In this document: in pieces, positions 1 through 9,487 of the stretch | How positions within the stretch are numbered: position 1 is the first letter of the stretch | Layout: every line of letters begins with the position of its first letter | Source of the DNA: Bradyrhizobium sp. Ash2021 | GTDB taxonomy: Bacteria; Pseudomonadota; Alphaproteobacteria; Rhizobiales; Xanthobacteraceae | DNA length: 64,000 nucleotides | NCBI RefSeq assembly: GCF_031202265.1 | Contig: NZ_CP100604.1 | Location: 1,364,001-1,428,000, forward strand | Direction: 5' to 3' | Position numbers and translations under genes: made by a program | Notes under the pieces: generated by a model | Databases searched by the model: none | Seen by the model: only the letters and a program-made list of their open reading frames with translations | Told to the model about the DNA's origin: nothing

Positions 1-191
1 ATCGCATAGGCGTTGAGGAAGATGCTGGGCAGGTGCATCTTGTGGCAGGTGCCGGTATAGGCGCCGGGCACCGCGAACAGCGCCACCTTCTTGCCCTTGA
101 AAATATCGTCGGTGGTTTTGACCTGCGGACCTTCCGCCGTCATCACGCGAAACTTGGCTTCCGGCAACTTGTCGCCAACGCTGATCGTCAT
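1..191 (-). CDS. Peroxiredoxin, Prx5-like (3' part cut by window edge)
   Basis: The first 63 codons of a thiol peroxidase that would reduce H2O2 and alkyl hydroperoxides in the cytoplasm. The start ATG is at 191. The protein opens MTISVGDKLPEAKFRV and carries the peroxidatic motif PGAYTGTCHKMHLP, in which the Cys follows the TxxC pattern of the Prx5/AhpE redoxin group. The rest of the gene lies beyond base 1, so total length and any resolving Cys cannot be seen. Product family is secure; the exact subgroup is inferred from the active-site motif. Confidence 0.85.
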   Translation of the reverse strand, partial: MTISVGDKLPEAKFRVMTAEGPQVKTTDDIFKGKKVALFAVPGAYTGTCHKMHLPSIFLNAYA

Positions 192-279
192 CGTCAATTC
201 TCCCTGGGATGTGCGGGTGTGTCTTAGAGCATTTTGGGGTGGGGAGGAAACTACCTCACCGTGGTTTGATGGGCGAAGC

Positions 280-362
280 CGTCATTCCGGGGCGATGCGA
301 AGCATCGAACCCGGAATCTCAAGATTCCGGGTCTGGTGCTGGCGCACCATCCCGGAATGACG
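280..362. repeat. Long palindromic intergenic repeat (REP/RPE-like)
   Basis: Outer arms CGTCATTCCGGG (280-291) and CCCGGAATGACG (351-362) are exact inverse complements, with further internal hairpins (gatgcgaagcatc; ccggaatctcaagattccgg). It lies between the peroxiredoxin and fadD genes, which are both on the minus strand. Elements of this look recur between Bradyrhizobium genes; that assignment is from memory. Confidence 0.75.
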
Positions 363-405
363 AGGCTTGAATTATTCCCGCTCCGCGCGATGACGACGGG
401 GGGCT

Positions 406-2088
406 TCAGGCCGCGGCCTTCTTCTCGTCGCGCAGTTCGCGGCGCAGGATCTTGCCGACATTGGTTTTGGGCAGGTCGGTCCTGAACTCGATCTGCTTGG
501 GGACCTTGTAGGCGGTCAGCTGCGTGGCGCAGAATTTGATCACCTCCTCGGCGGTCAAATTGGGGTCCTTCTTGACGATGAAGGCTTTCACGGCCTCGCC
601 CGACTTGGCGTCCTGGACGCCGATCACGGCGCATTCCAGCACGCCCGGATGGCTCGCGATCACTTCCTCGATTTCGTTCGGATAGACGTTGAAGCCGGAG
701 ACCAGGATCATGTCCTTCTTGCGGTCCACGATCTTGGTGTAGCCGTTCTCATCCATTACGCCGATATCGCCGGTGCGGAAATAACCATCGGCAGTCATCA
801 CGTTCGCGGTCTCTTCCGGCCGGTTCCAGTAGCCGGCCATCACCTGCGGACCCTTGGCGCAGATTTCGCCGGGCTGGCCGAGCGGCACTTCGTTGCCGTC
901 ATCGTCGCGGATCGAGAGATGGGTCGAGGGAACGGGAATGCCGATCGAGCCGGAGAACTTGTCGGTGTCGGCGGGATTGCAGGTCAGCGTCGGCGAAGTC
1001 TCCGACAGGCCATAGCCCTCCGACAGCGGGATACCGGTCACCGCCAGCCACTTCTCGGCGACCGGCTTTTGCGTCGCCATGCCGCCGCCATTGGCGATTT
1101 TCAGCTTGGAGAAATCGAGCTTGTCAAAGCCTGGCGTGTTCAACAGGCCATTGTAGAGCGTGTTCACCGCCGGAAAAAAGCTGACCTGGTACTTCGCCAG
1201 TTCCTTGACGAAGCCGGCCATGTCGCGCGGGTTGGGAATCAACAGATTGGTGCCGCCGCTGCGTACTCCCAGCAGGTAGCACGCGGTCAGTGCGAAGATG
1301 TGATAAAGCGGCAGCGCGCAGACGATGACCATTTGGTCGACAATCGGCGGCTTCTTCAGCGCCGGCTGCAGCCAGGCGTCGTTCTGCAGCACGTTGGCGA
1401 GCACGTTGCGGTGGAGCAGGGTGGCGCCCTTGGAAACGCCCGTCGTGCCGCCGGTATATTGCAGGAAAGCGACGTCTTCGCGCGTGATCGCAGGCTTGGT
1501 GAATTTCAGGCCGCGGCCGGCCGCAAGCGCGTCGTTGAAGGTGACGGCGCCCGCAATCGAATAGGGCGGCACCATCTTCTTGACGCGGCGGAGCACCAGA
1601 TTGACGATCACGCCCTTGAAGCCGAGCAGGTCGCCCATGCTGCCGACGATCACATGCTTGACCGCGGTCCTGGCGATCACCTGCTGCACGGTGGTGGCGA
1701 AATTCTCCAGCACCACGATCGCTTCGGCGCCGGAATCCTTCAGCTGATGTTCGAGTTCGCGCGGGGTGTAGAGCGGATTGACGTTCACCACCGCATAGCC
1801 GGCGCGCAGCACGGCGGCGGTCGAGACCGGATATTGCAGCACGTTCGGCATCATCAGCGCGACGCGGGCCCCCTTCTGCAGGCCCTTGCTCTGCAGATAG
1901 GCAGCGAGCGCCAGCGACATCTCGTCGAGGTCGCGGTAGCTGATCGACTTGTCCATGCAGATGAAGGCTTTGCGATCGGAAAACTTCGCAAAGCTTTCTT
2001 CCAGCAGCTCAACCAGCGATGAATACTGCGTAACATCGATGTCGGCGGGCACGCCGGCCGGGTATTGCTTGAGCCAGATTCGCTCCAT
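406..2088 (-). CDS. fadD: Long-chain fatty acid--CoA ligase (FadD type)
   Basis: 560-residue ANL-superfamily enzyme that activates fatty acids to acyl-CoA through an acyl-adenylate, at the inner face of the membrane. The AMP-binding P-loop YTGGTTGVSKGA is near residue 210. The adenylation/hinge motif DRKKDMILVSGFNVYPNEIE starts at about residue 455, and the catalytic C-terminal Lys is in GKILRR near residue 546. The start ATG at 2088 has a GAGGGG ribosome-binding site. Length is normal for FadD. No beta-oxidation gene is adjacent, so it appears to be an isolated gene. Confidence 0.92.
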   Translation of the reverse strand: MERIWLKQYPAGVPADIDVTQYSSLVELLEESFAKFSDRKAFICMDKSISYRDLDEMSLALAAYLQSKGLQKGARVALMMPNVLQYPVSTAAVLRAGYAVVNVNPLYTPRELEHQLKDSGAEAIVVLENFATTVQQVIARTAVKHVIVGSMGDLLGFKGVIVNLVLRRVKKMVPPYSIAGAVTFNDALAAGRGLKFTKPAITREDVAFLQYTGGTTGVSKGATLLHRNVLANVLQNDAWLQPALKKPPIVDQMVIVCALPLYHIFALTACYLLGVRSGGTNLLIPNPRDMAGFVKELAKYQVSFFPAVNTLYNGLLNTPGFDKLDFSKLKIANGGGMATQKPVAEKWLAVTGIPLSEGYGLSETSPTLTCNPADTDKFSGSIGIPVPSTHLSIRDDDGNEVPLGQPGEICAKGPQVMAGYWNRPEETANVMTADGYFRTGDIGVMDENGYTKIVDRKKDMILVSGFNVYPNEIEEVIASHPGVLECAVIGVQDAKSGEAVKAFIVKKDPNLTAEEVIKFCATQLTAYKVPKQIEFRTDLPKTNVGKILRRELRDEKKAAA

Positions 2089-2264
2089 GGTATTTCCCCT
2101 CTGGTTTAGAGCCCCCGTTTCTTGGCCGGGTCGCCTTGTTTTTGGCAGTATTTAGAATGCCGCGGCCGATGGCAAGCGGCTGCGCGCTATCGACGCATTG
2201 TCGGCCAAAAACAACCGGTCAGGGAGTCCAAAAACTTGCCTAAGCGAGGGGGCCGACGGAGCTA

Positions 2265-3683
2265 TTAGCCGGCGGGCTTGGTCTCGGTTTTGGGCTTGGC
2301 GGCAGCCTTGGGCTTGGCCGGTTTTGCTGCCGGCTTGGCGGCGGTGGCGGCGGGCTTTTCGGCCGCCTTCGGGGCGGCATCGGGCTTGGCGTTGGCATGC
2401 CTGACCGGGGCCGGTTTGGCATCGGATTTGGCTTCGGTCTTCGCTTCGGTCTTGGCTTCGTTCTTGGGCGAAGCCGCCGCGTCCGGCTTCCTGGCCGCGA
2501 CCCGCGATTTCTTTCCGCGCCGCGGCGTCGCCTGCTTTTCGGTGTCCGCCGCGACCGCGGCGATCAGGGCCGCTCCGGTTCGCTTCGGGCCGGTATACAC
2601 CACCATGGGTTCGGAGGCCACGGGGCCCTCCGCCAGCAGCGCCGACGGCTTCAGCATTGGCGGCTGCAGTCCGGCGGTGAAGAAAGTGACAGCGCTCTCG
2701 CCGCCGCTCGCAGAACCGCCGGCGTTGGCGGCGCTGGTCTCTTCATCCTCGTCGCTGGCCGGCTTGTGGCGCTTGCCGCCGCACATCTCGTCGCGCAGGT
2801 TCGGTGGCGAGGCATCGATCGGCGCCAGATTGTCGACGGTACCGAGCGAGGGACGCAACCACGACAGTCCGTTGGCGGCGAAACCGCGCTCGAGCAACTG
2901 CGCGGCCCGCACCGCGCGCATATGGCCGGATGAAGAGCCGAGCACAACGGCGATCAGCCGCCTGCCGTTGCGGGTCGCCGAGCCCACCAGATTATACCCG
3001 GAGGCGCAGATGAAACCGGTCTTGAAGCCGTCGGCGCCGGGATAGCGTCCGATCAGATGGTTGAAATTGTTGGTGACCCGGCGGCCGTAGCGGATCGAGG
3101 GAATGTGGTAGAAATATTCGTATTCCGGCAGATCGCGAATGATGGCGCGGGCGAGGATCGCCAGATCGCGCGCCGAGGTGATCTGACCGTCGGCGGGCAG
3201 GCCATTCGGATTGACGTAACTGGTCTGCGTCATGCCGAGCCGCTGCGCGTGCTCGTTCATGATCGCCGAGAATCCGTCGATCGAGCCGCCGACGCCCTCG
3301 GCGAGCACCACGGCCATGTCGTTGGCCGATTTCACCAACATCATCGCCAGCGCATTTTCGACGGTGACCTGCGTGCCCGGCCGCAAGCCCATCTTGGAGG
3401 GCGACTGCGAGGCGGCGACGGGCGACACCGTGAACAGCGTATCGAGCGACAGCTTGCCGTCCTTGACGGCCTTGAGCGTGGCATAGGCCGTCATCATCTT
3501 GGTGACGGAGGCGGGATACCACGGCATCGTGGCGTTATCCGCCTGCAGCACCTTTCCGGTATCGGCTTCGACGACCAGCAACGCTTCCGCGTGCACCATA
3601 CGCGACGTAACGACAGCAAGCGCTGCGACGAAAAATATCCGGATCAACGATGAGTTGCGAAGCAGTGGTTGAAGAAAATGCAC
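2265..3683 (-). CDS. D-alanyl-D-alanine carboxypeptidase (peptidase S11, PBP5/6 type)
   Basis: Periplasmic serine peptidase that trims the terminal D-Ala of peptidoglycan pentapeptides. The N-terminus is hydrophobic and signal-like, ending near SRMVHAEA. The three penicilloyl-transferase motifs are present: SVTK at about residue 59, SAN at about 119, and KTG downstream. After the catalytic domain comes a long low-complexity tail rich in Ala, Lys and Pro, which may bind the cell wall. I prefer the GTG at 3683, because AAAGGA precedes it; an in-frame TTG at 3719 has no visible ribosome-binding site. Family certain; physiological role inferred. Confidence 0.88.
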   Translation of the reverse strand: MHFLQPLLRNSSLIRIFFVAALAVVTSRMVHAEALLVVEADTGKVLQADNATMPWYPASVTKMMTAYATLKAVKDGKLSLDTLFTVSPVAASQSPSKMGLRPGTQVTVENALAMMLVKSANDMAVVLAEGVGGSIDGFSAIMNEHAQRLGMTQTSYVNPNGLPADGQITSARDLAILARAIIRDLPEYEYFYHIPSIRYGRRVTNNFNHLIGRYPGADGFKTGFICASGYNLVGSATRNGRRLIAVVLGSSSGHMRAVRAAQLLERGFAANGLSWLRPSLGTVDNLAPIDASPPNLRDEMCGGKRHKPASDEDEETSAANAGGSASGGESAVTFFTAGLQPPMLKPSALLAEGPVASEPMVVYTGPKRTGAALIAAVAADTEKQATPRRGKKSRVAARKPDAAASPKNEAKTEAKTEAKSDAKPAPVRHANAKPDAAPKAAEKPAATAAKPAAKPAKPKAAAKPKTETKPAG

Positions 3684-3889
3684 TATCCGATTCCGGTCCT
3701 TTGAGACCCGCCTTGGCAAAGGAGGTCTGACATCTGACTTTCGGGTTTCAAGCGTGTCCGGCGCGGTCGCTTACCGCAGCGCAAACCTATACCGGCTTGC
3801 CGATCCAGAACAGAGGCCCGGGGATTAAATCGTGGACGAATTGGACGCAATTTCGGCAAAATCCGAAGCGCGATGATGGTCGCGCCGGC

Positions 3890-5662
3890 CTACTTCGCCT
3901 CGATGCTGGCGCGGGCATTTTCCTGCACCATGAACTGGGCCCTTGCGAGTTCCGCAAAACGGCCGCCTTTGGCCACGAGTTCATCGAAAGTTCCGCTTTC
4001 GATCACGCGGCCATTGTCGAACACCAGGATGCGGGTGGCGTTGCGAATGGTCGAAAGCCGGTGCGCGATCACGAAGGTGGTGCGTCCCCTCATCACTTCA
4101 TCGAGAGCGGCGTTAACCTTGGCCTCGGTGACGGCGTCGAGCGCGCTGGTCGCCTCGTCGAGGATCAGGATCGGCGGGTCCTTCAAAATCGCGCGTGCGA
4201 TCGACAGGCGCTGCCTTTCGCCGCCGGAGAGCATGCGGCCGCGTTCGCCGGCATGGGTTTCGAATTTCCGCTCACCGCGTTCGATGAATTCCAGCGCCTG
4301 GGCGCGCGAGGCCGCGGTACGCATTTCCGCTTCGGTGGCGTCCGGTTTGCCGACGCGCAGATTGTCGGCGATCGAGCGGTTGAACAGCAGCGCTTCCTGG
4401 AACACGACGCCGATATTCCGCCTGAGCGCGGTCAGCTTCAGGCCGCGGATATCCATGCCGTCGATCTTGATGACGCCGGATTGCGGGTCGAAGGCGCGGT
4501 GCAACAACGCGATCGCGGTCGACTTGCCGGCGCCGGTCGGGCCGACCAGCGCGATGGTCTGGCCGGGCAGCGCCGTAAAGGAAAGGTCTTCGACCGCGGG
4601 CCGCTTGCCGTCATAGGAGAACGACACGTCGTTGAATTCGACCAGGCCGGAGAGCCGTCCAGTATCGATCGCGCCGGGGCGGTCCCGGACCGCGGGGACG
4701 GCGTCGAGTACGTCGAAGAACTCCTGCAGCCGCGGCGCTTCCATGAACACGTTGTTGATGAAGCTGACCACCTGTTCGAGCTTCTGGATCAGCATGGTCG
4801 CGAAGCTGACGAACATCACGATCTCGCCGACGGAGGTCAGCCCCTGTTCGTGCAGCGCGATGCCGACGGTGAAGATCGCGAGCACGGTGATGGTGGTGGA
4901 GGCACGCGTGATGACGGTGACCAGCGCCCACCATGACAGCACCGGCATCTGCGCGGCCAGCAGCTTGTCGGCGACGAAGCGCAGGCCCTGCACTTCGGCG
5001 TCGATGCGCACGAAGCTCTGCACCAGCGCGACATTGCCGAGCGCGTCGGAGGCGCGCGCCGACAGGTCGCTATATTGCGCCTCGACCTCGCTCTGCATGC
5101 CGTAGGTCTTGCGCACCACCAATGTGGTCAGCACCGTGAACACCACGCACAGCACGAACAGCAGGATCGCCAGCCGCCAGTTGATGTAGAGCGACAGCGG
5201 CAACAGCACGACCAGCGACAGGATCGCGGCAAAATGCTCGCGGAAGAAACCGAGCCAGAGCCGCCACAACGCATCGGTGCCGTTCAGCATCACCTTCATC
5301 AGCCGGCCGGAATGGGTGCCGGTATGGAAGGTCAACGGCAATTGCATGATGTGCTCGAAATAATCGGTCAAAACTGCCTGGCGCTGGCGATGCGCGAGGC
5401 GATCGGCGTTGAGCGCGACCGCGGCGCTGCAGCCGATGGTGAACAGGCCGAACGCCGCCCAGGCCCCCAGCAACGGCCAGGCCGAGGACGAGGAAAGCGG
5501 ACCCGTCGACGGCTTGCCGGACAGCACATCGACGATGCGGCCGAACAGCACGGGCTCCGCGAACTGCGCGCCGGCCAGCAGCAAATTGGCGCCGGCGAGA
5601 ATCCAGCCGAGCCCGGCCTCCTTGCCGAGCAACTCCAGGACGCGGGTGTAAAGGCGAAGCAT
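3890..5662 (-). CDS. ndvA: ABC exporter, NdvA/ChvA-like glucan transporter (fused permease-ATPase)
   Basis: 590-residue half-transporter of the MsbA/ChvA class. The N-terminal 330 residues form the six-helix membrane domain. The C-terminal ATPase has Walker [10 protein letters not shown] near residue 374, signature LSGGERQR near 474, and Walker [13 protein letters not shown] near 494. The N-terminus ([14 protein letters not shown]) resembles NdvA/ChvA, which export cyclic beta-glucans to the periplasm of rhizobia and agrobacteria; in Bradyrhizobium the substrate would be beta-1,3/1,6 glucan. No glucan synthase gene is adjacent, so the substrate is inferred from family resemblance only. Confidence 0.8.
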   Translation of the reverse strand: MLRLYTRVLELLGKEAGLGWILAGANLLLAGAQFAEPVLFGRIVDVLSGKPSTGPLSSSSAWPLLGAWAAFGLFTIGCSAAVALNADRLAHRQRQAVLTDYFEHIMQLPLTFHTGTHSGRLMKVMLNGTDALWRLWLGFFREHFAAILSLVVLLPLSLYINWRLAILLFVLCVVFTVLTTLVVRKTYGMQSEVEAQYSDLSARASDALGNVALVQSFVRIDAEVQGLRFVADKLLAAQMPVLSWWALVTVITRASTTITVLAIFTVGIALHEQGLTSVGEIVMFVSFATMLIQKLEQVVSFINNVFMEAPRLQEFFDVLDAVPAVRDRPGAIDTGRLSGLVEFNDVSFSYDGKRPAVEDLSFTALPGQTIALVGPTGAGKSTAIALLHRAFDPQSGVIKIDGMDIRGLKLTALRRNIGVVFQEALLFNRSIADNLRVGKPDATEAEMRTAASRAQALEFIERGERKFETHAGERGRMLSGGERQRLSIARAILKDPPILILDEATSALDAVTEAKVNAALDEVMRGRTTFVIAHRLSTIRNATRILVFDNGRVIESGTFDELVAKGGRFAELARAQFMVQENARASIEAK

Positions 5663-5735
5663 GGAACTGCCGGAATGGCTGGAGGGGGCAACGGGCGCGT
5701 GCGGTCGAGCCGCATTCTAATCAGGGATCGCCGCC

Positions 5736-5771
5736 AAGAACCAGCGCAAGAACCAGCGCAAGAACCAGCGT
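5736..5771. repeat. Three tandem 12-bp units
   Basis: AAGAACCAGCGC is repeated three times head to tail, the last unit ending in T. It sits between ndvA and the binding-protein gene. The result is a small microsatellite of unknown consequence. Confidence 0.85.
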
Positions 5772-5784
5772 CCACGCCTTTTGC

Positions 5785-6843
5785 TCAATCGATCAGGCGG
5801 CCGTTGAGCGGGGGCAGGAAGGTATCGTCGAAAATATCGGCAGCCGTCGGCCGCTTCTGGAATTTGAAATCTTCCGCGATCTGGTCGATCGAGCGCTCGA
5901 ACCGCGCGGTATCGATGCCGCCGATGCCGTTATGTTTGACTTCGCCGGTGAGGATGTTGTCGGAGATCACCGTACGCAGGCGCTCGAGTTCGAGATCGCG
6001 CGATCCGCCGTCCATCCGGCTGACAACCTCATCCGCCGCACGCTCCGGCTCGCGGATGGCCAGTTGGGTGCCGGCAATGACTGCGCGCAAAAAACCCTTC
6101 ACCGCCTCGGGCTTCCTGGCCGCGAATGCCGGGTTGACGATGATGGCGAACCCGTAGGCCTCGCAGCCGTAATCGGCATATTGAAACACCGCAAGGTCAT
6201 CGGCCGGAACGCCGCGATCCCTCAAATTGACCGCCGACAGATAGGAAAAGCCGGCTACCGCATCGACCTGCCCCGCCGACAAGATCGGCTCGCGCACCGC
6301 GGCGCTGATTCTGTTCTGCTTGACGCTTGCGGCCTTGATTCCGTTTTGCCGCGCTAAACCGGGCCACAGCCGGATCGAAAGGTCACCCTCGGCGACGCCG
6401 AGGGTTTTGCCTTCGATATCGGAGAGCGCGTGGATGCCCCGGCTCTTGCGGGCGACGATGGCATAGGGCGATTTGTTGAACAGCACGAACACCGCCTTGA
6501 TCGGCGGCGCGCTTGCCTTGTCGCGAAAACGAATGAGTTCGTTGAAATCGACCAGCGCGAAATCGCTGCTGCCGGCCGCAACCCGTGCAATGGCGTCCGG
6601 CGATCCGCTGGCGAGATTGATCGCGACCGCCAGACCCTCCGAACTGAACAGACCGCGGGCCGACGCCAGTATGAACGGGGCCGCGCCCGCCTCGATCGGC
6701 CGATCGAGCGAAAACTGGATCGCGATCGGGGGCCTCGGTTCGTCGGCGGCCAGGCTCTGGTTCGGATCGCCGCACACGATGGAGCAAAGGCCGATCAGCG
6801 CGGCCAGGATCGAGCGGATGGCTTTGGTCCGGATTACGCGCAT
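5785..6843 (-). CDS. ABC transporter substrate-binding protein, SsuA/TauA/NMT1-like
   Basis: About 352 residues with an N-terminal secretion signal (MRVIRTKAIRSILAALIGLC, cleavage probably near QSLAA). The body resembles the nitrate/sulfonate/taurine and thiamine-precursor binding proteins: GLFSSEGLAV, ASGSPDAIARVAAGSSDFALVDFNE, and a later VDAVAGFSYLSAVNLRDRGV segment. It should sit in the periplasm and deliver a small organosulfur or related ligand. No permease or ATPase gene is adjacent, so it is an orphan component here. The frame stays open upstream to 7038, but the ATG at 6843 begins the signal peptide and is preferred. Confidence 0.75.
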   Translation of the reverse strand: MRVIRTKAIRSILAALIGLCSIVCGDPNQSLAADEPRPPIAIQFSLDRPIEAGAAPFILASARGLFSSEGLAVAINLASGSPDAIARVAAGSSDFALVDFNELIRFRDKASAPPIKAVFVLFNKSPYAIVARKSRGIHALSDIEGKTLGVAEGDLSIRLWPGLARQNGIKAASVKQNRISAAVREPILSAGQVDAVAGFSYLSAVNLRDRGVPADDLAVFQYADYGCEAYGFAIIVNPAFAARKPEAVKGFLRAVIAGTQLAIREPERAADEVVSRMDGGSRDLELERLRTVISDNILTGEVKHNGIGGIDTARFERSIDQIAEDFKFQKRPTAADIFDDTFLPPLNGRLID

Positions 6844-7097
6844 CGGGCTTACGTCAGCATGGGGTGGGGCAAGTTGCCGCGCCGGCTGTGTCTGTTTCAC
6901 GACATCGCGCGCGTCATTACAAGCACCGAAACAAGCACCGAACGCACGCATTTTGCCGCATCCAGTCTGAATGGTCGATGACTGCCACGATTCCGCCAGA
7001 GATCGTTCAGCTCCCATTCGGAATGGGGAACCTAACATCGGCGCAGTGGTTAGCTATCCAAGGCCTGTCGGGCCATGCGACCACGGAGGATAGTGCG

Positions 7098-7523
7098 ATG
7101 TTTGCGCGAAAAGCTGTGTTTTCATCAATTGGCCGCGCCTGCGCGGTGGCGACGGTTGTGGCGGTCGCGCTGACGGCGGTTGAACCGTCGATGGCGTTCG
7201 CGGGCTCGGCACCTTCAGGCAAGGGCATCACGGCCGCGACCGGGACCAGTGGCGCGACCGACATCAGCGCGCGCCGCAGATATTATCGCGGCGGCGGTGC
7301 TGCGGCCGCGGCGGCCTTTGCCGGGATCGTCGGCACGGGCTTGGCGATTGCCGCGGCCCAGGACCGCCGCGACTATTATGACAGCTATGGTTATTACGGC
7401 GGCGGCCCGACCTACTACGGCGGCCCGGTGTATTACGGGGGTGGCCCGTATTACGGTGGCGGCTACTACGGCTCCAAGGCATCCGTGCCGTATTTCCGCG
7501 GCCATCCCAATGCCGGCTGGTAA
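7098..7523 (+). CDS. Small secreted Gly/Tyr-rich protein, function unknown
   Basis: 141 residues. The ATG at 7098 follows GGAGGA at 7085-7090. A signal-like stretch (residues 9-35) is followed by a second hydrophobic Ala/Gly segment. A tail of repeated YYGGGP-type units then ends in PYFRGHPNAGW. Small Tyr/Gly-rich envelope proteins of this shape are common in Bradyrhizobium; I cannot assign a function. A strong terminator follows directly, so it is a single-gene transcript. Confidence 0.75.
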   Translation: MFARKAVFSSIGRACAVATVVAVALTAVEPSMAFAGSAPSGKGITAATGTSGATDISARRRYYRGGGAAAAAAFAGIVGTGLAIAAAQDRRDYYDSYGYYGGGPTYYGGPVYYGGGPYYGGGYYGSKASVPYFRGHPNAGW

Positions 7524-7545
7524 CGACAAAATTTTAGGAAAAACG

Positions 7546-7578
7546 AATCCACCGGCTGTTCCGGCCGGTGGATTTTTT
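7546..7578 (+). terminator. Rho-independent terminator
   Basis: An 11-bp perfect stem (AATCCACCGGC with GCCGGTGGATT) and 7-nt loop run into six T residues. It lies 22 bp after the Gly/Tyr-rich gene. Confidence 0.9.
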
Positions 7579-7633
7579 GATTGTCAAACCGGCCGTTAAC
7601 ACGCTGGCCATGAGTTTCGATTAGGTTCGAGCA

Positions 7634-8032
7634 ATGAGTGATTCGCTCGGGCGGCTTTATCAAGCGGTGATCGCGGCCAAGGATCTCGATCCGGCAACGT
7701 CGCGCACCGCCCGGCTGTTTCAGCGCGGTCCGGCCAAGATGGCCAAGAAACTCGCCGAGGAAGCCATCGAAGTCGTGATCGACGCCGTCAACGGCAAGAC
7801 CGACGCCGTGGTCCGCGAGAGCGCGGACCTGCTCTATAACCTGACCGTTCTATGGGCGTCGGCCGGGGTAAGGCCCGAGGACGTCTGGCGCGAGATGGAG
7901 CGGCGGGAACATCTGATGGGCATTGCCGAGAAGCTGCCGAAGTCCACGGTGAAACTGTCCGCGGTCCCCGCTACCCCGGAAGTGCGGCGGCGAATTGTCG
8001 CGCTCGAAAACCGCCTGCGCAAGCGACGCTAA
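7634..8032 (+). CDS. hisE: Phosphoribosyl-ATP pyrophosphatase-like protein (HisE/MazG fold)
   Basis: 132 residues. The HisE-type helices carry the metal-binding pattern KLAEEAIEVV (ExxE) followed by ESADLLYNLTVLW (ExxD), as in the all-alpha NTP pyrophosphatase fold. HisE hydrolyses PRPP-linked ATP to PR-AMP in step 2 of histidine synthesis. The protein is about 25 residues longer than standard HisE, and no other his gene lies in the window, so it could be a second copy or a housecleaning pyrophosphatase. Fold confident, exact substrate less so. Confidence 0.75.
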   Translation: MSDSLGRLYQAVIAAKDLDPATSRTARLFQRGPAKMAKKLAEEAIEVVIDAVNGKTDAVVRESADLLYNLTVLWASAGVRPEDVWREMERREHLMGIAEKLPKSTVKLSAVPATPEVRRRIVALENRLRKRR

Positions 8033-8126
8033 GCGCGCGGCTTTCGCTCGAAAACGCTGCAAGAAGCCTCAAAATCCCTCATTGACCGCCATGGACAAAT
8101 GCGCCCGATGGTGGTTCATCGCGCCC

Positions 8127-8708
8127 ATGCTGAGACGAATTTACGACTGGTGCATCGACGCCGCCGACAAGCCCTACGCGCTCTGGATTCTGGCAGCCGT
8201 AGCCTTTGCCGAAAGTTCCTTCTTCCCGGTCCCCCCCGATATCATGCTGCTGCCGATGTCGCTGGCGCGGCCGAAGCGGGCATGGTGGTTCGCCGCCATC
8301 TGCACCGTCGCGTCGGTGACCGGCGGCTTGCTCGGCTATGCGATCGGCGCGCTGCTCTATGACTCGATCGGGCACTGGCTGATCACGCTCTACGGCCTCA
8401 GCGACAAGGTCGACGCCTTCCGCGCGTCGTATGCCGAATGGGGCGCGGTGATCATCCTGGTGAAGGGTTTGACGCCGATCCCCTACAAGCTCGTCACTAT
8501 CACCTCGGGTTTCGCCGGCTACAACATCGGGCTGTTTATACTGTGCTCGATTGTCGCACGCGGCGGGCGGTTCTTCGTGGTCGCCGTCCTGCTCAACCGC
8601 TACGGCGATGTCATTCGGGCCGAACTGGAAAAGCGGTTGGGTCTGTGGGTGGCGCTCGGGGCTGCGGTCCTCGTGCTCGGATTCTACATCGCGTTCCGGT
8701 TGATCTAG
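8127..8708 (+). CDS. YqaA/DedA-family (VTT domain) inner-membrane protein
   Basis: About 193 residues with four or five membrane segments. It contains the family-typical ESSFFPVPPDIMLLPMSLA near the N-terminus and KGLTPIPYKLVTITSGFAG in the middle. DedA/VTT proteins are involved in lipid handling and membrane homeostasis; the exact role here is unknown. I chose the ATG at 8127 (MLRRIYDWC); an in-frame ATG at 8091 would add 12 residues, and neither has a clear ribosome-binding site. Confidence 0.8.
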   Translation: MLRRIYDWCIDAADKPYALWILAAVAFAESSFFPVPPDIMLLPMSLARPKRAWWFAAICTVASVTGGLLGYAIGALLYDSIGHWLITLYGLSDKVDAFRASYAEWGAVIILVKGLTPIPYKLVTITSGFAGYNIGLFILCSIVARGGRFFVVAVLLNRYGDVIRAELEKRLGLWVALGAAVLVLGFYIAFRLI

Positions 8709-8755
8709 CCGGAAGCAGCTTTGCCGGTCCGGGCCTTCAGGTTACGCTGGCCAAT

Positions 8756-9352
8756 ATGCTCGATCGAATCGACATTCTCTTCAGGCCGTTCGGCGCGCAT
8801 GTCGCGACCGCGGGCTTGGCGTTGTCGATGCTGACGATGGCGCCGGTGGCCTCCTGGCCGCAGGCCGCGCCGCCGTCTTCGCTCGGCGTGCAGTCGCCGG
8901 CGCAGCAACCGGTGCCCGCGCAGCCGGTGCCGCAGCAGATCGAGCCCGCGCCGCCGCCGCCAGCGGTGCGCGAGGAAAATCCGGGCCTGATCAATGAAAT
9001 GGGAAAGCTGTTCGAGAAATCGCTCGCGATCCTGCCGAAAATGAAGAGCCCAGGCGAGACCATCGACGATCTCAACGCCCGCGCAAAAGATGCCGGCGAG
9101 AGCTTGTCGAACATGGCGAAGCCGTCGCTGATGGTGACCGGGCGCGCGGCGTGCGTGGTGGCCACCAACGGTGCACCGGACTGCAAGGCCGGCGCCGACA
9201 GGCTCTGTCAGAGCAAGGGTTACAAGGAAGGCAAGAGCCTCGACACCGACGCGGCCGAAAAATGCTCGCCGAAAGTGTTCCTGCCAGGCCGCAAACGCGA
9301 GCCGGGCGACTGCAAGACCGAGAATTACGTGATCCGGGCGCTGTGCCAATAG
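8756..9352 (+). CDS. Secreted protein of unknown function, Pro/Gln-rich linker and Cys-containing C-terminus
   Basis: 198 residues. A hydrophobic N-terminal segment (ATAGLALSMLTMAPVASW) looks like a signal or anchor. A linker rich in Pro, Gln and Ala follows at about residues 37-75. The C-terminal 70 residues carry six Cys (RAACVVATNGAPDCKAG, RLCQSKGYKEG, EKCSPKVF, GDCKTENY, ALCQ), which suggests disulfides in the periplasm. I do not recognise a named domain. It lies 47 bp after the DedA gene and may be cotranscribed. Confidence 0.7.
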   Translation: MLDRIDILFRPFGAHVATAGLALSMLTMAPVASWPQAAPPSSLGVQSPAQQPVPAQPVPQQIEPAPPPPAVREENPGLINEMGKLFEKSLAILPKMKSPGETIDDLNARAKDAGESLSNMAKPSLMVTGRAACVVATNGAPDCKAGADRLCQSKGYKEGKSLDTDAAEKCSPKVFLPGRKREPGDCKTENYVIRALCQ

Positions 9353-9487
9353 AGTATGATCCGATCGGTTCATGATCCAGCGTCAAAACGCAATACTTGA
9401 CAGTGGAAAGATTGGCTAGTTGGTACGATGTCTGGCATCCCCAGGGCCAACGCTCACTCCGCTGACTAACCTGAAGGAACTATTCGA

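Noticed and set aside
649..2022. 457-codon open frame antisense to fadD
   Set aside because: A high-GC shadow frame; the opposite strand has all ANL motifs and this frame has none.
9397..9429. Promoter TTGACA ... TACGAT upstream of the first nitronate monooxygenase
   Set aside because: The spacer would be 21 bp, outside the usual range; not reported as a feature.
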